Program-made: the position numbers and the translations under genes | DNA from: Palsa-504 sp963834685 | GTDB lineage: Bacteria > Actinomycetota > Actinomycetes > Streptosporangiales > Streptosporangiaceae | Assembly (NCBI GenBank): GCA_963834685.1 | Contig: CAWICW010000001.1 | Span: 1 to 64,000, forward strand | Direction of reading: 5' to 3' | Length of the DNA: 64,000 nt | Notes under the pieces: generated by a model | Told to the model about the DNA's origin: nothing | Database searches by the model: none | The model's input: the letters and a program-made list of their open reading frames with translations, nothing else | In this document: one piece after another, positions 54,545 through 62,812 of the stretch | Numbering within the stretch: the first letter of the stretch is position 1 | How the letters are laid out: every line of letters begins with the position of its first letter

Positions 54545-55113
54545 AGTTATCAGGCTACGCGCCGGCGTCTTACATCGCAATTATGTCGCAAATTTGCCGA
54601 TCGCCGGATCTGCGTCCGTCTTTTGCAGCCCGCATCTGCCCTGCGCGTCGCCTGTTCCTTCGGGCTGCCAGAAGACGGCTGGTTCCCGCCTGCCCGGGAG
54701 AGTTGGCCATGCTGCACCACGTCGTGCCGGGCAGCAGACCCGGCACAGTGGCGGCCTGCCGACGAGGGAAGTCCCGATATCCGCCACCACGGCGGCGTAG
54801 ACGGACTTCAAATTACTACGGCGGATACTTGCGCGCTGGGCACAGACCGGCGCCGATCACTCAGTGTGATCCGTCCTGCGGACTGGTGCCGATAGATCGC
54901 CGATTTTGTATGTACGAAGATCCGTCGGCCACGGCACGAGCGGATCCACAGATCACCGGGTTCGGCACGCCCTGTGAGAGGGTTCGCGCCGGGTTGGCCG
55001 TTCATCAGGGGACGGAAAGGGAGCGGTCTGCGGAACCGTCGGCTGAGGCGCCCGTCCGGCGCGGAGACTGAAACTGAGATCAGGAGCTCAGCCTGGCCAG
55101 CTCGGCTGGATGC

Positions 55114-56052
55114 CTACCAATGCCTGGCTTGTGCGGGTGGTTCACCGCTGTTCGGGCCCATCGGTGCGAGGTCGTGCTCCCATGCCACCTGCAGGGTGAC
55201 CCGGTCGCGGATCTGCAGCCGCCCGTCGGTGGTGGCGGTCAGCAGTTCGCCGCTGCCTGCCCAGTCGGCCCACTGAACCTGGTCGAGGTGTGCCAGCACC
55301 GATCCGGCCGGCCTGTCGCGCAGCTCGTACCGCGGTGGGTCGTGGTGCTGCGGCGCCTCCCGGTGCGCGGCATAGCCGCCCCTGACCACGAGCCACGGCC
55401 GGGTGCGGCCACGCCAGGGCGCGCCCCCGCGGGCCGGCTCCGGTTGCGGCCGCGCCATCGCTAGCTCGTCTGCCCGTCTCTGGTCCCACAGGTCGGTCGC
55501 CGCCCGGGCCGGGGCGTCCGGCGTCTCCCGCCAGCCGCGGCGCCGCTCCACCGGATACGCGGCGGCCTTGGTCATGGCCAGCCCGTACCGGTCGCGCAGC
55601 CCGCTGGTGTCCCCGGCGTCGGGTGGCCCAAGGTCGCATCGGCCGGCATCGGCGACGGAGTGCGCGCCGCGGGTCCAGGTACCGGAGGTGCGCCAGGCCG
55701 CCAGGGCGGTCAGCCAGGGCAGCCGGGAGAGGGCGATGTCGGTGGCGCCGAGCTCCCAGGTGCTGTTGCCCTTAAGCGCGAAGTAGCACAGGTGCCGGCC
55801 GTCCGCCGACAGGTCGCAACGCTGCGGGTACAAGGTGCCGTGCAACCACGAACCCGGCTCATACCGCCGTGCCGCGACGTCCCACCGCCCGACGTGGCAC
55901 CAGCCGGACGGGCCCCGTCGCAGGACCGCCACGACGTCCGCAGCGGTCGCGCCGATGCCGAATACCCGCACAAAGCACAAGTGTCCCCGCGCGGCCAGCA
56001 GCGGTGCAAGAGGCGTTCGAGCAGGGGGACGGAACTTGAAGCCCGCCGGCAC
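55114..56052 (-). CDS. Hypothetical protein with WD40/TolB-like repeats
   Basis: A 312-aa protein not recognised as a named family. Features include beta-propeller-like blades (QRCDLSADGRHLCYFALKG, WADWAGSGELLTATTDGRLQIRDR) and a charged linker. GC-rich third positions support coding. No signal peptide is clear. It may start further in than the ATG chosen here. It is followed upstream by a small truncated gene on the same strand. Confidence 0.65.
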   Translation of the reverse strand: MPAGFKFRPPARTPLAPLLAARGHLCFVRVFGIGATAADVVAVLRRGPSGWCHVGRWDVAARRYEPGSWLHGTLYPQRCDLSADGRHLCYFALKGNSTWELGATDIALSRLPWLTALAAWRTSGTWTRGAHSVADAGRCDLGPPDAGDTSGLRDRYGLAMTKAAAYPVERRRGWRETPDAPARAATDLWDQRRADELAMARPQPEPARGGAPWRGRTRPWLVVRGGYAAHREAPQHHDPPRYELRDRPAGSVLAHLDQVQWADWAGSGELLTATTDGRLQIRDRVTLQVAWEHDLAPMGPNSGEPPAQARHW

Positions 56053-56065
56053 CGAGGGCCGTGTA

Positions 56066-56407
56066 TCAGCTGACTCCGCCGAGTTGAGGCACGCGCCGCC
56101 CGGATGGGCACAGCAGCACGAGCCGGACTCCGGGACACCAGCCGGGGTGCTGCGCCGCGGCCACCAAGTCAGCGTCCCGGTCAGCCCCGACCGCGCCCAG
56201 CTGCGCCGCCAGCGGCTCGCGCCAGGTCTCCGGTGCGCTCTCGTGCTCGGCGAGCACCAGCTCCCCGGCCTGCCGTCCGGCGAAGCGCTTCCGCACCAAG
56301 GCCTTCAGGCTCGCGTAGGCGTCCCTCACCGCCGATGACGCCGTGTCCGTAACCCCTGACGCAGCACCCGCAGCAAGCGCGGTCACAATCAACGTGATCG
56401 GATCCAT
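56066..56407 (-). pseudogene. Truncated MDPITL-type N-terminal domain protein
   Basis: It begins MDPITLIVTALAAGAASGVTD and continues TASSAVRDAYASLKALVRKRF, a conserved N-terminal module seen in many actinomycete proteins, which from memory often carry a variable C-terminus ending in a GxQGVQVGDxNxQ-like motif. Here homology stops after DLVAAAQ and an unrelated tail (GWCPGVRLVLLCPS) ends the frame. It probably lost its C-terminal half. An upstream in-frame ATG gives implausible sequence. Confidence 0.55.
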
Positions 56408-56767
56408 CCCCAGCGCTCCCGCCGCGTACCACGACAGTACGACACCATGCAGCTCGACGACAGGAGCAGTCTCATCACCATCGGCGCTCCAGAGAGCCAA
56501 CAGGCCAAGCGCCCACAGCGGTCCGCGTGGCCGACAGGCATATTCACGGCATACCCCATAACGACAATTCGGTTTTAGCCAGCGGCCACCGCTCACCGAA
56601 CACCAGCAGTCCATAACGGTTCGCGACTGGCCTTGGGGTCACGTCTGGTGACGCCGGCAATGCCAAGGGATGCGAGCCGGGTGGAGGTTACGGCGGTGGC
56701 CCGGCCAGGTCGGGGCGACGATGCACCCAGCCTGGGCCATCAGCCCGAGCGTGACGCCGGCTGGCGC

Positions 56768-57166
56768 TCAGGCAGGCACACCGGCCCGGGCCGCGGCTGC
56801 CTTCCGGTCGTCGAAGCCACGGATGTCGGCGATCCGATCGCCCCGCACGGTCAGGACCTGCCAGCGCTCGGCCGCTCCGCCCGCCTCGCGAGCGGCCGGC
56901 GTGCCGGTGATTTCCAGCCCCACCAGAAGTGTCCCGACGCCGGCGGTCACCTCCGTGACCAGCGCTCGTGCACCGGCGGCTCGCGTGCCGGCCCACCACG
57001 CGATTACCTGGTCGCGGTTGTGGCAGTCGGCGTCGTTGGGACCCTCCGGCGCGCCCCAGCGGGCGCCGGGGTCGAGCAGATGCCTGATGGCATCCAGATC
57101 GCCGGACTCCAAGGCGAACCTGACTCGCTCGGTCAGCTCTTGGGCGGCGCTGGCATCGTCCGGCAT
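56768..57166 (-). CDS. SnoaL/NTF2-like protein
   Basis: A 132-aa small alpha-beta barrel of the SnoaL-like superfamily (nuclear transport factor 2 fold): ELTERVRFALESGDLDAIRHLLDPGARWG, then RDQVIAWW and VRGDRIADIRGF. Substrate and partner unknown. The ATG giving MPDDASAAQ was chosen over a longer frame. Confidence 0.75.
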   Translation of the reverse strand: MPDDASAAQELTERVRFALESGDLDAIRHLLDPGARWGAPEGPNDADCHNRDQVIAWWAGTRAAGARALVTEVTAGVGTLLVGLEITGTPAAREAGGAAERWQVLTVRGDRIADIRGFDDRKAAAARAGVPA

Positions 57167-57572
57167 GAGGATCTCCCTTGCACTGCGCAGCTGGCCGTTC
57201 CAGCGTAGATGCGCTGGACACCCGGGCGGGGAGCCGTTGTGTGGCCAGCCAGGGCGTCGCACCGCCATCTGCCATGCGTCGTGCCAGCCGAATCACCGGC
57301 GGGATCGACTCTGGACAGGCGGTCCGGGCATCAGCATGCGTGCCTTTGGGCGGCCATATGCGCCGGTGATGAGCGTTCAGGTTCGCGCAAAGGTGGCAGA
57401 TCACAATTAGCTGCCGGGATTGGACGAGGAAGCCGCCCTCGGGCTACGGGTTGGCGCAGCTCCAAAACGGGGAGCGTGCTCGGGTTGGTGTGGGCGCATT
57501 GCCAGAGGCGGTGAAACGCGACGACTTCCTCAGCGTACCGGCGCCGACGTCCGAGGCCACCACACCGCAGGC
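57167..57572 (+). other. Gap between the SnoaL-like gene and sedolisin
   Basis: About 400 bp with no supported gene. It contains the upstream region of the SnoaL-like gene and the 3' side of the protease; no clear terminator. Confidence 0.4.
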
Positions 57573-60347
57573 CTATCTGACCCCGGTCGTGGGCACTGGG
57601 ACGGATCTGTCGCTGGCTTGCTCATCGCAGTCGTGGTCATGGTCGCAGTGCTGGCAGGATTCGCACCGCTTGCGGCGGCGGCCGCCGCACTGGCACTTCC
57701 CTTCGGCGCAGGTCCTGCCGCATTCGTCCCAGATGGTATAGGCGACGACTTCCACGATCTTGACCGGTGTGGCCGGGTCATCGCTGGTGATTATCAGGTC
57801 ACAGGATCTGGGGAACTTCTCCGTGGCGTGATAGCGGACGACGACGCTCAGGCAAGAGCCGGGCTTCAGGGTCGCGGGGAAGGGGTTGTTGATGAGCTTC
57901 CAGCGCGGGTTGTCGTGCCGGAAGGCGACGTCTGTCACGTGCAGCTGGCAGTCGCCTATGTTGCAGATCGCGATCGTCCGCTCTTCGTCGCAGCAGGCGC
58001 GCACGCCGCCGAAGAACGTCGAGCCGGTCACTGCGAGCTGGCCTGCCGGGGCGTTCCCGGAGACAGGGACAACCTTGGGTCCGGCGGGATCGTCGCTGGT
58101 GACAGTGATCACCGCGGACGCCGGGCCGTGTGTGGCGGGCTGGAAGCGGATCGGCACGGTGACCGACCCGCCCGCGGCGACAATCAGCGGGTAACTGGTG
58201 ACGGTGGGCGGCGAGAATTCTGGCGATGAGGATGAGATCGCCTCGATCGCAAGCCGGCAGGGGCCGTTGTTGTGCAGAGTCAGCCCCTGGTCGACGAACG
58301 ACCCGGCACAGCAGTTCCCGAACTGGCCGAGGGCCGCGATCACTGTTTCCAGGGCTGCCGTGCCGCCCATGCCGCTGGCCACCAGATCGAGTTGGGGGGT
58401 GACGGGATCGTTGCTGGTGATGCGGAACGTGGCCAGCTCGGGGACGCCGCGAGTCGTTGGCTGGTACCTGATGGTGAAGTCGACATGATCGCCGGGAGCA
58501 ACCGCCAACGGCAGCGCCGGCATAGGCAGCAGCGCAAAGTCGCTCGAGCCTGATACGCGGTCGATGCTGAGGACCATCAGATCCCTGGTACCGACGTTGA
58601 AGACCTGGAACGTCCGGAACTCCTGGTCGCGGCAGACCGTACCGAAACCAAGATCATCCTGTAGGTTCACGGTGATCACCGGCCCGTAGAAGCGCCGCAG
58701 GCCCGCGAGGAGCGCCACCCCCTTGGGGCTGCCCCATCCGGTGCAGGCATCCCATCCCGGGCCGACCGGATAGCCGGGCGCCCCGAGGCTGTTGTCGGTG
58801 ACTCCGGGCTCGGCCACGATGTCCCGGAACACGCTCGAGCCCAGGGCGTAGAGCGCCGGATTGACAAAGCCGACGTTCTCTCCCAGTGCCGCGTTGATCA
58901 CCGCGATGAGCCCGGCCCACAGCGGCGTCGAGGAACTTGTTCCGTTCATCGGGAACGGAGAGGGCGAACCGTTGAGGATGATCGGGTATCCGCTGTTGAC
59001 GCTGGCGTTCCCGGCAACGTCGGGCACACCCCGGCCATGGTGCCCGTCATTGACCGAGGGCGGCACGCCGGCATCCGTCTGATACCAGGGCGGCGGGAAC
59101 AGAGCGCTGACGCCGCCTCCGGTCGCGGCCTGGACGGGGGGACCCCCGATCGAGAAGAAGTCGTTCCAGGCCCACTCGTCGAAGCTGGTTCCGCTCACGT
59201 CGCCGATCGTCGTCCCGCCCACGCCCAGGACCCAAGGGTCGCTGGCTGGATATGTGACGTGGGCCAAGCCGTCCCCGACGTTCATGCCGGAACCGAAGTC
59301 TCCGGAACAGATGCAGACGGTGACGCCCTGAATGGCGGCGTCCTCGAACATCTGCGTCACGGCGGTTACCCACATGCTCGGCACGCTCTCCGCCGCGAGC
59401 GTGGCGGCATCGTCCCCGTTGGAGACGTAGAAGCTCGACGAGAGCACCGCGCATTGCGGATCACCCAGAGACGGGTGAATGACCCGGGTGATGAGGTCGA
59501 CCCAGCCCACCTGGTCATAGGTCGTGAAGTAGACGGCGATTTCGGCACCCGGGGCCGCCGCGGCCGCGATGCAGATGTCTTGCGTTGTCTCCCCGTCGGC
59601 GTATCCTGCGTTGGGCGCGTCGACCGGCACGTCGATGACGGCGGGCGGGTTCCCGCCGAAGTTGGCGCTGATGTCGGAGGGCAGATAGCCCCTTTCGGAA
59701 AAGATCGCTATGGTCTGGCCGGCCGCCTGGTTGGCGGGGAAGTCGTACAGCGCCCTGACCTTATCGACCGTGAGCAGGCCGGTGCCCGGCGGATCACCCG
59801 CGGCGCGCTTGGTGATGCGCCGGTTGTCGAGGCCGAAAACGCCGACGATGACGTCCGCCAGCTCCTCGGGAACGGAGATGGAGCCCTCATACCCGCGGAA
59901 GTTCTCGGTGCGGGGCTCGGCGTCCAGGGGACTGCGGCGGACCTGGTGCCGGTAGGTGTTCAGCGTGATCGCGAACGTCTCGTTGAACTGGGCGACCGTT
60001 CCCGACGCCACGACGGAACGGCGCGCGGCGTTGCTGTCGAGGATCTCCAGGCCGTGAGCCTCGGCGAAGCTCCTGACCGCGGCCAGGTCGTCCTCGGCGG
60101 CGCCATACTTGCGGGCGAATTCCTCGGCCGGCAGACGGCGCCGCTGCGACGGGGACGTTTCCGCGTAGTAGGAGTGGTCGGGAACCGCCGGGCCATCGGA
60201 ACGGCGGCGCACGATAATCGTGACCTTCAGGCTATCGGCGGGGTCAGCCGGAGCGAGGAGCTCATCAGGCGGGCGGGCCTGGAGTTCGCTACCCTCGAGG
60301 CGGCGGTAATTGCCCGGCTCACTAGGCCGAGTGGACCGTGGTGGCAT
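57573..60347 (-). CDS. Sedolisin (S53) protease with ASH/Hydin-like repeats and Cys/His tail
   Basis: Serine-carboxyl peptidase of the kumamolisin type. The pro-domain spans about residues 40-185; the catalytic domain has Glu and Asp in DGETTQD (about 250-254), oxyanion Asp in CSGDFGSG (about 347) and catalytic Ser in GTSSSTP (about 471), and a calcium-site region DIVAEPGVTDNS. Three beta-sandwich repeats of the choice-of-anchor-D/ASH type follow (about 575-890; each has ITSNDP or VTSDDP near its end). The last 35 residues contain CQCGG, RCESCQHCDHDHDC, a likely metal-binding tail. No signal peptide, as in kumamolisin. ATG after GGGGGAG. Confidence 0.9.
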   Translation of the reverse strand: MPPRSTRPSEPGNYRRLEGSELQARPPDELLAPADPADSLKVTIIVRRRSDGPAVPDHSYYAETSPSQRRRLPAEEFARKYGAAEDDLAAVRSFAEAHGLEILDSNAARRSVVASGTVAQFNETFAITLNTYRHQVRRSPLDAEPRTENFRGYEGSISVPEELADVIVGVFGLDNRRITKRAAGDPPGTGLLTVDKVRALYDFPANQAAGQTIAIFSERGYLPSDISANFGGNPPAVIDVPVDAPNAGYADGETTQDICIAAAAAPGAEIAVYFTTYDQVGWVDLITRVIHPSLGDPQCAVLSSSFYVSNGDDAATLAAESVPSMWVTAVTQMFEDAAIQGVTVCICSGDFGSGMNVGDGLAHVTYPASDPWVLGVGGTTIGDVSGTSFDEWAWNDFFSIGGPPVQAATGGGVSALFPPPWYQTDAGVPPSVNDGHHGRGVPDVAGNASVNSGYPIILNGSPSPFPMNGTSSSTPLWAGLIAVINAALGENVGFVNPALYALGSSVFRDIVAEPGVTDNSLGAPGYPVGPGWDACTGWGSPKGVALLAGLRRFYGPVITVNLQDDLGFGTVCRDQEFRTFQVFNVGTRDLMVLSIDRVSGSSDFALLPMPALPLAVAPGDHVDFTIRYQPTTRGVPELATFRITSNDPVTPQLDLVASGMGGTAALETVIAALGQFGNCCAGSFVDQGLTLHNNGPCRLAIEAISSSSPEFSPPTVTSYPLIVAAGGSVTVPIRFQPATHGPASAVITVTSDDPAGPKVVPVSGNAPAGQLAVTGSTFFGGVRACCDEERTIAICNIGDCQLHVTDVAFRHDNPRWKLINNPFPATLKPGSCLSVVVRYHATEKFPRSCDLIITSDDPATPVKIVEVVAYTIWDECGRTCAEGKCQCGGRRRKRCESCQHCDHDHDCDEQASDRSVPVPTTGVR

Positions 60348-61078
60348 ATCTGCTCCCCCTTGCTTGACAGATCGACCGGATACAGTTGGCAAAGTCGGCC
60401 GCCGAGCCTGCCATCGCGAGGTGGGCCCCGCAGGCCGCATCCAGATGCGCCGGTCAGCAATCTGTCGGCGAGACCCTAGCCGTGCTGGTGATCCTGTGCT
60501 GGGCAGGAATTGGAGAGGCATCTTCGCTCCGCCTCCTGCCCTAAACAGGCGGAGTGAGCACCGCCGGGTGTGATACACCCATCCCCGAAGACTTCCTGCC
60601 CGGCCAGGTGAGTGCCCGCGACGCCAAGCGGAGCCACCAACCTGTCCGCCACTATGCGCGCCCCGGCAAGCGCGCTGGAAACAACCGAACGTCCCGGAAT
60701 CCAGCCAGCACTCGCAAAGCCATGCTGAGCACAATGGCGACCCCGGCGCCAGATCCACCCATGTCATCTCTTTCTGCGTGTCTTGCTTGGTCAGTGCCGA
60801 GCAGCCGCTGGCCGCGCAGGCAGATCTCGCGTGGTAGCCGCAGTCAGTGATTATGACGCAGCGTGATAACCGCTCGGTAGCGTGAGTGACCTGCCGAATC
60901 GGAATGCCTGACCTCATGCGGGATCCGCACCGGTCACCGCGCGCATAACACACAGATAACTGACCGCATCATCGCTTCGGCGGGCGTGCAGCTCGGCGGT
61001 GGTCGGGTCTGGGAGTCCACGCCGGTGCGGACTCAACAGACGGCAGCGGCGGGTGCCTCGCGCCTACGATGGGTTGTC
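60348..61078 (+). other. 730-bp gap upstream of the sedolisin
   Basis: No gene supported. It contains the promoter region of the sedolisin and a hairpin with arms CTCCGCCT (60527-60534) and AGGCGGAG (60547-60554), loop of 12. Short frames on either strand look like shadows. Confidence 0.45.
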
Positions 61079-61450
61079 ATGCCGGCGAACCGGATGAACC
61101 GCGACCAGTTCTACGCCGCGATGGCGCCGAATGACCACGCGCGCCTCCGCAAGATCTTGTGGACTCTCTACTGGCGAGGGAACGCCCAGCTTCGCGAGCG
61201 CATCGAGGACGAGCTGCGCTCGCCGGAACAGCCGAAAGTGAAGCCGAAGAAGGAACTGCCGGACCCGGACACCGTGCTGGGCGAGGTGACGACGTTCGTC
61301 AAGCTGGCGAAGGACGGTGCCTACATGGCCGGGGACCGCCGGGTGCACCACACCGAGCGGTCCAAGTGGCGGCTCACGTTCCGTCGGCTGGTGGGCGACG
61401 CGCTGGCGGCGCTCCAGGCCGACGATGCCGGGCCAGCGCAGCCCCTGTGA
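61079..61450 (+). CDS. Conserved hypothetical protein, C-terminus possibly cut
   Basis: A 123-aa protein starting MPANRMNRDQFYAAMAPND, with a helical charged first half and KDGAYMAGDRRVHHTERSKW in the second. I do not recognise a named family. Its last codons run straight into a fragment of a dihydrofolate-reductase-like gene on the other strand, so the original 3' end may have been replaced by a deletion junction. Confidence 0.65.
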   Translation: MPANRMNRDQFYAAMAPNDHARLRKILWTLYWRGNAQLRERIEDELRSPEQPKVKPKKELPDPDTVLGEVTTFVKLAKDGAYMAGDRRVHHTERSKWRLTFRRLVGDALAALQADDAGPAQPL

Positions 61451-61496
61451 TGAAACCATCCAGCGACATGGTGATGTCGGCGACGAGATTGCCCAT
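61443..61496 (-). pseudogene. First 18 codons of a RibD/DHFR-family gene
   Basis: The minus strand reads MGNLVADITMSLDGFITG after a good GGAGGAGG site, the classic start of dihydrofolate reductase-like RibD C-terminal-domain proteins. The sequence then leaves the family abruptly inside the neighbouring gene. Only the start remains. Confidence 0.65.
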
Positions 61497-61783
61497 GGCC
61501 TCCTCCTGTCCTGCGCCGGGCTGTTCCACATGGGGGACTGCGGCAACGGCCGGAACTCATCGCTGGACCGGGGTGCATGCCCGACCGGGTGGACTCAGCG
61601 GACTTGCAGCACCCAGAACGCCCGGATCTGTTACCGCCGACGACCAGTTGTACTCACGCCGCCGGCGCCGAACGAACGCCTCTTTGCGCGGGCGCGCGAA
61701 GACTCAGGTTGCTCTCCGTTGGGCTTGACCCGCTTTGACGGACATCCATCATCAGGGGTTTGTCCCCGGAAGGATGTCCGATC

Positions 61784-62098
61784 ATGGAAAGCATGGGGAA
61801 GAAGCCCCGGCGGCACCGTCGTGCGTTTACGCCTGAGTTCAAGGCCGAGATCGTCGAGTTGTGCCAGCGCGGGGACCGGTCGGTGGCTCAGGTCGCGAGG
61901 GACTTCGACCTGACCGAGACCGCGGTACGGGAGTGGGTCAAGCAGGCCGAACGGGACGCCAGGACCCGGCAGGACGGCGGCCTGACCAGCACGGAGCGGC
62001 GGGAACTGGCCGAGCTGCGGGCCGAGAACCGCAGGCTGCGCGAGGACGTGGAGATCCTCAAGCGGGCCACGGCTTTCTTCGCGAAGGAGACCCGGTGA
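61784..62098 (+). CDS. IS3-family transposase OrfA
   Basis: A 104-aa helix-turn-helix protein: RAFTPEFKAEIVELCQRG, VAQVARDFDLTETAVREWVK, then a leucine-zipper-like segment ELRAENRRLREDVEILKRA. It is intact. Its TGA overlaps the orfB GTG, the usual arrangement for -1 recoding or coupled translation. TTG at 61760 is an alternative start. Confidence 0.9.
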   Translation: MESMGKKPRRHRRAFTPEFKAEIVELCQRGDRSVAQVARDFDLTETAVREWVKQAERDARTRQDGGLTSTERRELAELRAENRRLREDVEILKRATAFFAKETR

Positions 62099-62682
62099 AC
62101 GTGTACCCGTTCACCGGGGCGGAGAAAGCGCAGCGGCGCAACGTCAAGCGGGCGTGTGAGCTGCTGAAGGTCTCCCGTGCCGCCTGCTACGCCGCCCGCG
62201 GCGGGCAGCCCTCGGACCGCGACCGTGAGGACGCCAGGCTGACCGTGCGGATCACGGCCGAGCACAAGCGGTCCAAGGGCCGGTACGGCGCGCCGCGGAT
62301 CTGTGCCGAGCTGCGCCGCCAGGGCCGCCGCCACTCCCGTAAGCGGGTCGCCCGGCTGATGCGCCAGCACGGCTTGCGCGGGCGGGCGCCGAAGCGTGGA
62401 AGAAGACCACCATCCCCGACCCGGCCGCCGCCGCGCGGGCGGATGCAATCCGCCGCGATTTCACCCCCGACGCCGCCAGGATCAACCAGCGGTGGTGCGG
62501 CGACATCACCTACATCGCCACCTGGGAAGGCTGGCTCTACCTATCGTGATCGACATCGCCTCCCGCCGGATCGTCGGGTTCGCTCTCGCTGATCACCTGC
62601 GCACCGAGCTCGTGGCGGACGCGCTGGGCAACGCGGTCGCCGCACGGGACCCGGAGCCGGGGGTGATCTTCCATCCTGATTA
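62095..62682 (+). pseudogene. IS3-family transposase OrfB, frameshifted and truncated
   Basis: Starts GTG with KRACELLKVSRAACYAARGG and KGRYGAPRICAELRRQG (the HTH_21 region). A frameshift near 62390 leads to WKKTTIPDPAAA and RINQRWCGDITYIATWEGWLYL (first catalytic Asp), a second shift near 62535 to VIDIASRRIVGFALADHL, and it ends IFHPD plus TAG where the second Asp block should continue. It cannot make an active DDE transposase. Confidence 0.88.
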
Positions 62683-62695
62683 GGCCGAGGTTGGC

Positions 62696-62761
62696 GTTAA
62701 GCCGGGGAACCTGAGAATGGCCTGGTCAGGCCGTGCGTGCTGACGGATTCCGCGGCTTAAC
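62696..62761 (+). repeat. Imperfect inverted repeat at the junction upstream of the recombinase
   Basis: GTTAAGCCGGGGAA and TTCCGCGGCTTAAC form 14-nt arms with one mismatch. Between them lies the palindrome GGCCTG-GT-CAGGCC. It is positioned exactly between the cut IS3 element and the recombinase gene, as expected for a recombination site or element end. Confidence 0.65.
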
Positions 62762-62812
62762 GTTGGGAGTTACCGTCCGTCGTATCCCCTGCGTCTGTGG
62801 AAGGAGACGGCG

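Larger units (their letters stand above)
53531..55113 (+). other. 1.6-kb gene-poor region downstream of cbbP
   Basis: Reading frames on both strands are short, Arg/Ser/Pro-biased and lack codon bias, so I call no gene. Two strong inverted repeats are listed separately. GCGGCGTAGAC occurs at 53929 and again near 54793. The base composition is somewhat lower in GC, suggesting degraded or foreign DNA. Confidence 0.5.
61720..62683 (+). mobile_element. IS3-family element, degenerate and truncated at its right end
   Basis: Left end near TGGGCTTGACCCGCTTTGACG, then a hairpin with arms GGACATCC and GGATGTCC (61740-61779) enclosing GGGGTTTGTCCCC just before orfA. orfA and orfB overlap as GTGA. orfB has two frameshifts and stops after IFHPD, so the last catalytic residues and the right inverted repeat are missing. 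It is immediately followed by tyrosine-recombinase-associated DNA. Confidence 0.85.

Noticed and set aside
53882..54580. 232-codon minus-strand frame downstream of cbbP
   Set aside because: No codon bias and no motif; interrupted by strong hairpins. Left as non-coding.
59037..60479. 480-codon plus-strand frame opposite the sedolisin
   Set aside because: Antisense shadow; the minus strand has a complete protease with pro-domain and catalytic residues.
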